A model generated the notes under the pieces. That model was not told the origin of the DNA. It saw only the letters and a list, made by a program, of their open reading frames with translations, and made no database searches. Shown here piece by piece: positions 1-4,006 of a stretch of 6,443 nt of DNA (positions are counted from its first letter, which is position 1; each line of letters begins with the position of its first letter). Made by a program: the position numbers and the translations under genes. This DNA is from Streptosporangiaceae bacterium (GTDB taxonomy: Bacteria; Actinomycetota; Actinomycetes; Streptosporangiales; Streptosporangiaceae), in NCBI GenBank assembly GCA_030040815.1, contig JASHSZ010000128.1, positions 1 to 6,443 of the forward strand. Direction: 5' to 3'.

Positions 1-1198
1 TCCGCAGGAACACCGAACCGAGCGCCAGCAAGACCACCACGATGACGGCCGCGAAGGCCGCTGGCCGTCGCATCACGATGCGCGCGAGCCGGTACCAGCC
101 ACCGGCACCTGGGGCCGGCTGTGAAGCGCGGGCCCCTCCCCGCGGGGCTGTACCACGCGGCCGGGCGACCGCCGAACGGACCCGCAGCGCGTTGACGCGA
201 CAGCCGAGCACGGACAGCAGGGCCGGCATGACGGTGACGGCCGCCAGCACGTCGACAAGCACCGTGGCGACGCCACCGTAACCCATCGAGCGCAGGAATA
301 CCTCGGGGAATAGGAGCAGGCTCGCCAGCGCGGCGGCGACCGTGATACCGGACACCACAACGGTGCGGCCTGCCGTCGCGACGGTCCTGGCGACCGCGTC
401 TTCGACGGAGGGCTGACGAGCAAGCTCTTCCCGGAACCTGCCCACCATGAACAGGCCATAGTCGATCGCGAGACCGAGGCCCATGATCGTGGTGATGTTG
501 ATGGAGTAGATGGATACCGGCGTCACGAGGGTCAGCAGCCGCAGGGCGGCGAACGAGCCAATGATGCCGATGCCGCCGATCACCACCGGCAGGCTCGCCG
601 CCGCGAGACTGCCGAAGATGATCGTGAGCAGGATCAGCAGGACCGGCAGCGAGATGGCCTCAGCGCGGCCGATGTCACTGCTGACCTGCTCGTTGATCGC
701 CGCCTCGGTCGGGATCTGCCCGCCCACTCCGACGGTCAGGCCAGGCGCGGAGAAGTCGTTCTTGATCGCGTCGTAGCTGGCGGTCCGGGCCGAGTCGGTG
801 CCGCCAGCCAGCTCGACCACGGCATAGGTGACCCGGCCGTTCGCGGCGGCGAGCCGCGGACTGCCCGTCGACCAGTACGTCTGCACGGAGGTGACCCGGC
901 TGGCGGGCAGCCGCGCCAGGGCTCTTGTCACAATCGAGCGGTAGGCGACCGACGCGACAGTCAGGCGGTCATTGGCCTGGTAAAGGACGATGACGTCGTC
1001 GGCGTCGCGGCCGAAGGCGCGGGCCGTGATGGTCGCCTCCGTCCGACTCGGACTGCTGGGCGGCGTGAACCCCCCACTCGACTGGAGCGCTCCGAAGACA
1101 CCGATCCCCCAGACTGCGGCGGCCGCGATCATGAGCCCGGCGAGCAGCAGGGTCAGGCGGCGGTGATGAAAGACGCTTCGTCCCAAGGCCTCGAACAT
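1..1198 (-). CDS. MMPL/RND-family membrane transporter, N-terminal part (runs off left edge)
   Basis: Proton-driven exporter of the MMPL branch of the RND superfamily, acting in the cytoplasmic membrane; members move lipids, siderophores or drugs outward. The reading frame is open from ATG at 1198 to the window edge (399 codons, no stop). Visible order: TM1 about residues 17-37; a periplasmic porter domain about 40-180; TM2 and TM3 about 183-222; TM4 carrying GLGLAIDYG (240-248); TM5 about 277-297; TM6 about 305-330; a basic, Pro/Gly-rich cytosolic linker; and the start of TM7 about 380-398. D246-Y247 matches the Asp-Tyr pair of the proton-relay site in MmpL3-type proteins. A TGGAG ribosome site (1205-1209 on the complement) 6 nt before the ATG supports this start. 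Full-length members are usually 700-1000 residues, so roughly half is missing. It is divergent from a TetR gene that probably represses it. No MmpS-type partner is visible. The substrate cannot be inferred. Confidence 0.93.
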   Translation of the reverse strand, partial: MFEALGRSVFHHRRLTLLLAGLMIAAAAVWGIGVFGALQSSGGFTPPSSPSRTEATITARAFGRDADDVIVLYQANDRLTVASVAYRSIVTRALARLPASRVTSVQTYWSTGSPRLAAANGRVTYAVVELAGGTDSARTASYDAIKNDFSAPGLTVGVGGQIPTEAAINEQVSSDIGRAEAISLPVLLILLTIIFGSLAAASLPVVIGGIGIIGSFAALRLLTLVTPVSIYSINITTIMGLGLAIDYGLFMVGRFREELARQPSVEDAVARTVATAGRTVVVSGITVAAALASLLLFPEVFLRSMGYGGVATVLVDVLAAVTVMPALLSVLGCRVNALRVRSAVARPRGTAPRGGARASQPAPGAGGWYRLARIVMRRPAAFAAVIVVVLLALGSVFLR

Positions 1199-1210
1199 GG
1201 GATGCTCCAG

Positions 1211-1225
1211 GCTAAGCTAGTTAGC
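1211..1225. promoter_or_regulatory. Inverted repeat GCTAA-N5-TTAGC near the mmpL start
   Basis: Perfect 5-bp arms (1211-1215 and 1221-1225) around a 5-nt centre, lying 13 nt upstream of the transporter ATG and just before its ribosome site. It would fall in the 5' end of the transporter message or the downstream edge of its promoter. It could be a second regulator site or a small RNA hairpin. Arms this short could also arise by chance in an AT-rich spacer, so the assignment is tentative. Confidence 0.35.
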
Positions 1226-1246
1226 GATCATTGCTTGAGTGAACAC

Positions 1247-1268
1247 CGTAAAGTCTTTACGATGTAAA
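1247..1268. promoter_or_regulatory. Probable TetR operator: overlapping palindromes in the divergent promoter region
   Basis: Two overlapping perfect palindromes share one arm: CGTAAA-GTC-TTTACG (1247-1261) and TTTAC-GAT-GTAAA (1256-1268). The half-sites GTAAA, TTTAC and GTAAA begin at 1248, 1256 and 1264, exactly 8 nt apart. The site lies in the AT-rich part of the 154-bp spacer between the divergent transporter and tetR genes, 48 nt from the transporter ATG and 84 nt from the tetR ATG. TetR-family dimers usually bind palindromes of this kind next to their own gene, so autoregulation plus transporter repression is the natural inference. No confident -35/-10 pair was found for either direction; TAAACT at 1265-1270 is a possible -10 for tetR that would be covered by a bound repressor. 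Confidence 0.65.
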
Positions 1269-1334
1269 CTTGGCATACAGAGTTAACCAATGTCAAGCTC
1301 AGTGGCGCGGCGCGGCCGCCACCCGGCACAGGCC

Positions 1335-1344
1335 GGAAGGAGGG
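1335..1344 (+). promoter_or_regulatory. Strong ribosome-binding site fixing the tetR start at 1353
   Basis: GGAAGGAGGG contains the full anti-16S match AAGGAGG (1337-1343), 9 nt before ATG 1353. An in-frame ATG at 1290 would add 21 residues (Arg/Ala/Ser-rich, with no family likeness) but has no Shine-Dalgarno sequence, only TTAACCA before it. The start at 1353 is therefore preferred. Confidence 0.8.
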
Positions 1345-1352
1345 TAGCGACC

Positions 1353-2114
1353 ATGGTCCAGGCGCCAGCACCCAGCAGGCGCGACCGGCTCCGGGCCGCG
1401 ACGACGCAGGAGATCATCCAGACGGCGCGCAGGCTGCTGGTGACGGAGGGCCCGGAGGCCGCATCCCTGCGCGCGATCGCGCGCGAGATGGGCATGACGG
1501 CGCCCGCGCTGTATCGCTACTTCGGCAGCCACGAGGATCTGCTCCGGCACGTTGTCGCCGACATCTTCACCGAACTAGCCGGTTACGTAGACGCCGAGAT
1601 CCACGCGGCCGCGGACGCCGCGGCGCCCGACCTGGGCCAGGACGAGGTGTGGGCGGTCAAGTTGATCGCCGGCTGCCGGGCGTTCCGCGCCTGGACGCTG
1701 GCACACGTGCCGGAGTTCAGCATGATCTTCGGCAGCCCGCTGCCGGGCCTCGAGGTGCTGCGCGAGATGACGATGGACCCGACCGTCGACTGCGGCTACA
1801 AGTTCGGGCAGCTGTTCCTCGACCTGTTCAGCCAGCTGTACCGGCGCCGGCCCTTCGCGATCCCGGCGGACGAGGACATCATGCCGTCGCTGCGCGACCA
1901 GCTAGCCCGGTACCGCGAGCTGACCGGCACCGACCTGCCGCTTGGCGCGCTGCAGACGTTTCTGCGGTGCTGGGTGCTGTTGTACGGGACGGTCAGTCTC
2001 GAGGTCTTCGGGCACCTCCGGTTCGCCCTCGACGACCCGTCTCCGATGTTCGAGCTGATGCTCGGCGACCTGGCGCCGCTGGTGGGACTGGAGTACCCGC
2101 TGCGGGAGCGCTGA
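1353..2114 (+). CDS. TetR/AcrR-family transcriptional repressor
   Basis: A 253-residue DNA-binding regulator of the TetR family. The N-terminal helix-turn-helix domain covers about residues 15-62: a first helix (TQEIIQTARRLLVTEG, 18-33), then the HTH SLRAIAREMGMTAPALYRYF (38-57), ending in the typical ALYRYFGSHEDLL signature. The rest (about 65-253) is the helical ligand-binding and dimerisation domain. Its FRAWTLAHVPEFSMIFGSP stretch resembles the WHG-type C-terminal domain seen in longer actinobacterial TetR proteins, which fits a length above the usual 190-220. The ligand is unknown. The gene is divergent from the MMPL transporter and has a palindromic operator candidate upstream (1247-1268), so local control of that pump and of itself is inferred. 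It converges with the rhodanese gene, 72 nt away. The family call is firm; the effector and regulon are not. Confidence 0.92.
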   Translation: MVQAPAPSRRDRLRAATTQEIIQTARRLLVTEGPEAASLRAIAREMGMTAPALYRYFGSHEDLLRHVVADIFTELAGYVDAEIHAAADAAAPDLGQDEVWAVKLIAGCRAFRAWTLAHVPEFSMIFGSPLPGLEVLREMTMDPTVDCGYKFGQLFLDLFSQLYRRRPFAIPADEDIMPSLRDQLARYRELTGTDLPLGALQTFLRCWVLLYGTVSLEVFGHLRFALDDPSPMFELMLGDLAPLVGLEYPLRER

Positions 2115-2139
2115 CCGCAGTTATCAGCGCCGGCCACGA

Positions 2140-2165
2140 GCGGATGCGCTTCGGCGAGCGCCCGC
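2140..2165. terminator. Possible hairpin terminator between convergent genes
   Basis: Between the tetR stop (2114) and the rhodanese stop (2187), GCGG (2140-2143) and GCGCT (2146-2150) pair with AGCGC (2157-2161) and CCGC (2162-2165), giving a 9-bp GC-rich stem with a 2-nt bulge and a 6-nt loop. An alternative inner fold gives a cUUCGg tetraloop (2149-2154) closed by a 3-bp stem. There is no T-run on either strand, so it is not a classical intrinsic terminator, although many high-GC actinobacterial terminators lack one. Its place between convergent genes is the main support. Confidence 0.35.
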
Positions 2166-2186
2166 AGACGCTCTGGTCGGCCCGGG

Positions 2187-2516
2187 TTAGGCAACGTACG
2201 GCGCCGCGCCCGAGTCCGTCGTCATCGGCCTGCCCGCCGCGGCCCAGTCGTGCATGCCGCCGGCCACGTTAATCGCCCGCCAGCCCGCGCCGTTGAGTGC
2301 CTGTGTCGCGCGCCCCGACCTGTGGCCGGTCCGGCAGATCACGTAGATCTGCTGATCGGCCGGCAGCTCACCGGTGCGTGCCCCGAGTTGCCAGAGCGGA
2401 ATGTGGGTCGCGTCGGGCGCGTGCCCGGCGGCCCACTCGTCGTCCTCGCGCACGTCGAGCAGCCAGGCCCCGTCCGGCACCGCTGCGGCCGGAATGGCTG
2501 GCACCCCGTTGGCCAT
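2187..2516 (-). CDS. Single-domain rhodanese-like sulfurtransferase
   Basis: A 109-residue cytosolic protein that fills one rhodanese domain and has no signal peptide. Rhodaneses carry a sulfane sulfur on an active-site cysteine as a persulfide and pass it to an acceptor. Visible family marks are LLDVREDDEW (19-28; the Asp-Val-Arg start motif), GHAPDATHIPL (31-41), the active-site loop CRTGHRS with catalytic Cys61, and the C-terminal NVAGGMHDW (83-91). The loop length fits a sulfurtransferase rather than a Cdc25-like phosphatase. The frame is open back to 2651, but ATG 2516 is preferred: it is preceded by GAGGAAG about 6 nt upstream, while the extension is Cys/Arg/Ser-rich, unlike the family, and overlaps the acetyltransferase gene. 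That ribosome site overlaps the acetyltransferase TGA (10-nt gap), indicating translational coupling. The physiological acceptor is unknown. Confidence 0.9.
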   Translation of the reverse strand: MANGVPAIPAAAVPDGAWLLDVREDDEWAAGHAPDATHIPLWQLGARTGELPADQQIYVICRTGHRSGRATQALNGAGWRAINVAGGMHDWAAAGRPMTTDSGAAPYVA

Positions 2517-2526
2517 GACCGCTTCC

Positions 2527-3063
2527 TCACTCGCTGTCTGATCGCTTGATCGCGTGAACCCTAGCGGCGTCCCCGTCGCGCAAGTGCTTACCGTACGCCA
2601 GCAGCATCGTGCCGGGCTCCGGCGACCAGTCGCGCTCCGGCAGCCGGACAAAGCCCGCCTCCTCGTACAGGTGCTGCGCCGCCTTCATGTCCGGCTGGGT
2701 CATCAGCACGAGATGCCGGACTCCCTCGCGGAGAGCACGGTCGATAACCGCGGTCAGCAGCGCCCGGCCGACGCCGCCGCGCTGCGCGGTTGGCCGCACC
2801 GCGAGAGCCCGTATCTCCGCCTCCCCGGGCCCGGAGACCACGTGCCCCGCGTTCGGCCAGTGCTGCAGCATCACGGTGCCCACAAGCCGGCCAGGCTCAC
2901 CATCTACCGCGACGAGCACCGAGCCCGAGCCGTCCGCGCCCAGTTCGCGCAGTCGCGGCGCGTAGGTCGAGTCCGGCGACAAGAACCCGTCGGCGCGGTA
3001 GGCAGCAAGCCGAAGCTCCCCGACCTCGGCCAGTTCGTCCTGATGTGCGTCTCTGATGAGCAT
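2527..3063 (-). CDS. GNAT-family N-acetyltransferase
   Basis: A 178-residue acetyltransferase expected to transfer acetyl from acetyl-CoA to an amine on a small molecule or protein; the substrate cannot be told. The GNAT fold is visible in order: the N-terminal LIRDAHQDEL strand-helix start, a central VLVAVDGEPGRLVGTVML hairpin, motif A (about 86-103) with ALAVRPTAQRGGVGRALL containing the acetyl-CoA pyrophosphate-binding Q-R-G-G-V-G, and motif B (HLYEEAGFVR, about 131-140). A hydrophilic tail of about 20 residues follows the fold. The start is uncertain: ATG 3063 has AGGG only 2 nt away, while an in-frame TTG at 3075 would add 4 residues but has no clear ribosome site. The gene lies 76 nt downstream of the SWIM gene on the same strand, and the rhodanese gene follows after 10 nt, so it may be the third gene of a four-gene operon or the first of a two-gene one. 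No clear promoter or terminator was found in the 76-nt gap. Confidence 0.9.
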   Translation of the reverse strand: MLIRDAHQDELAEVGELRLAAYRADGFLSPDSTYAPRLRELGADGSGSVLVAVDGEPGRLVGTVMLQHWPNAGHVVSGPGEAEIRALAVRPTAQRGGVGRALLTAVIDRALREGVRHLVLMTQPDMKAAQHLYEEAGFVRLPERDWSPEPGTMLLAYGKHLRDGDAARVHAIKRSDSE

Positions 3064-3139
3064 TGCCCTATTCAACCAGCAGCCACGGCCCTGACAGCAG
3101 CCCAGGCCAGCCCGGGGGATGCCCGAGCGGCGACGAGCC

Positions 3140-4006
3140 TCACTTCCCAGTGGCGTCCGGCTCAGCCGCGTCGGCGGCGGTCATGGCCAGATACGCGGGC
3201 CGTAGCAGGGTGGCCAGATCCTGGCCGCCCACCGACAGCAGCGGCGGCTCGACGCTGCGCAGCAGCAAATCCGGCGGCGCGGCCGCGGCGGGCGGCAGTG
3301 ACCGCAGCCTCGCCGGGCTCAGCGCCGACGTCCAGAAGCCGTCAACGCACTCGGCCAGAGCCCGGTCCGGCACGTCGAGCACCGGCCGGCTCGCGGCCGG
3401 CTCACGGCCGACGGGCAGCCGACGCAGCAACGCCAGCAAGTCCTCCCGGGTCTTGCCGCGCCAGGCAAGCATGCCGAACGGATCGTCGTCGAACGCCTCC
3501 GCCAGCACGTAGCACACCGCGGCCAGATGCTTGCACGGCACCTCCCAGTCCGGGCAGGAACAGGTCATCTCCAGATCCGCGGCCGACCTAGGGAACAGGG
3601 GCGTGCCGCAGTCCGCGAAGACCTGCTCGATCTCGGCGGGCATCTCGCCCGCAAGTAGCCGCGCCCGGAACACCGCGCGCCCGGCGAGCACGTCCGTCAC
3701 GACCCGCCACTGCCGGGTGGTCAGCGGATCCACGGTCAGGCGCACCCGGTACGGCTTGACCCGCGAGCCCTGCACGGTTGCCGTCACGTGCCCGGTGCCG
3801 ATGTCGAGCGTCAGCACCTGCCCGGACCTGGCATAGCTCCGGCCCCTGCTCAGCCGGCTCGCAAGGCCGAGCGACTCCAGCACGTCGATGAACCGGCGCG
3901 ACCACCACTGCTCCCCGATTGGGCCGCGCTTGCTCCGCGCCTTGATCCCGTGGGCGGCCTGACGCGGCCGCGACGGCGGGTAGTGACCGTCGTCCCAGCC
4001 GCTCAC
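3140..4006 (-). CDS. SWIM zinc-finger protein paired with SNF2 ATPase
   Basis: A 288-residue protein of the bacterial SWIM zinc-finger family. The zinc-binding motif is complete: CSCPDWEVPCKH gives C149-x-C151-x6-C158-x-H160, the CxCxnCxH pattern of SWIM domains, which are predicted to bind DNA or proteins and are named for their link with SWI2/SNF2 ATPases and MuDR transposases. The N-terminal half carries blocks recognisable from this family: EQWWSRRF (about 32-39), RLSRGRSYARSGQV (about 51-64) and VQGSRVKPYRVR (78-89). The C-terminal 120 residues, rich in Ala/Leu/Pro, match no domain I know. The start is GTG 4006, whose GTGA overlaps the TGA of the SNF2 gene by 4 nt and which has GAGGCGG upstream. 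A frame open to 4249 was not used because it lies inside the helicase gene and adds Arg/Pro-rich, non-family sequence. Stoichiometric co-expression with the SNF2 protein, and probably a shared complex, is inferred. Confidence 0.9.
   Translation of the reverse strand: MSGWDDGHYPPSRPRQAAHGIKARSKRGPIGEQWWSRRFIDVLESLGLASRLSRGRSYARSGQVLTLDIGTGHVTATVQGSRVKPYRVRLTVDPLTTRQWRVVTDVLAGRAVFRARLLAGEMPAEIEQVFADCGTPLFPRSAADLEMTCSCPDWEVPCKHLAAVCYVLAEAFDDDPFGMLAWRGKTREDLLALLRRLPVGREPAASRPVLDVPDRALAECVDGFWTSALSPARLRSLPPAAAAPPDLLLRSVEPPLLSVGGQDLATLLRPAYLAMTAADAAEPDATGK

Noticed and set aside
73..459. Minus-strand open frame of 128 codons inside the transporter region
   Set aside because: It is out of frame with the MMPL gene, which is continuous and shows membrane segments and the GLGLAIDYG motif; the alternative is Cys/Arg/Ser-rich noise.
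1649..2272. Plus-strand open frame overlapping tetR in another frame
   Set aside because: It is Arg/Pro/Ala-rich with no recognisable domain, and tetR in the overlapping frame has a clear HTH and a strong ribosome site.
2517..2651. N-terminal extension of the rhodanese up to 2651
   Set aside because: It overlaps the end of the acetyltransferase gene and is Cys/Arg/Ser-rich; ATG 2516 has a good ribosome site and gives a product of standard single-domain length.
3064..3139. Possible terminator or promoter in the gap between the SWIM and acetyltransferase genes
   Set aside because: Only a weak 4-bp CGGG/CCCG pairing was found, with no T-run and no convincing -35/-10 pair, so it is not reported as a feature.
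2554..3591. Long plus-strand open frame (345 codons) opposite the acetyltransferase and SWIM genes
   Set aside because: It lies antisense to two genes with clear motifs; its product is Arg/Ala/Pro-rich low-complexity sequence typical of a shadow frame in GC-rich DNA, and it has no family motif.
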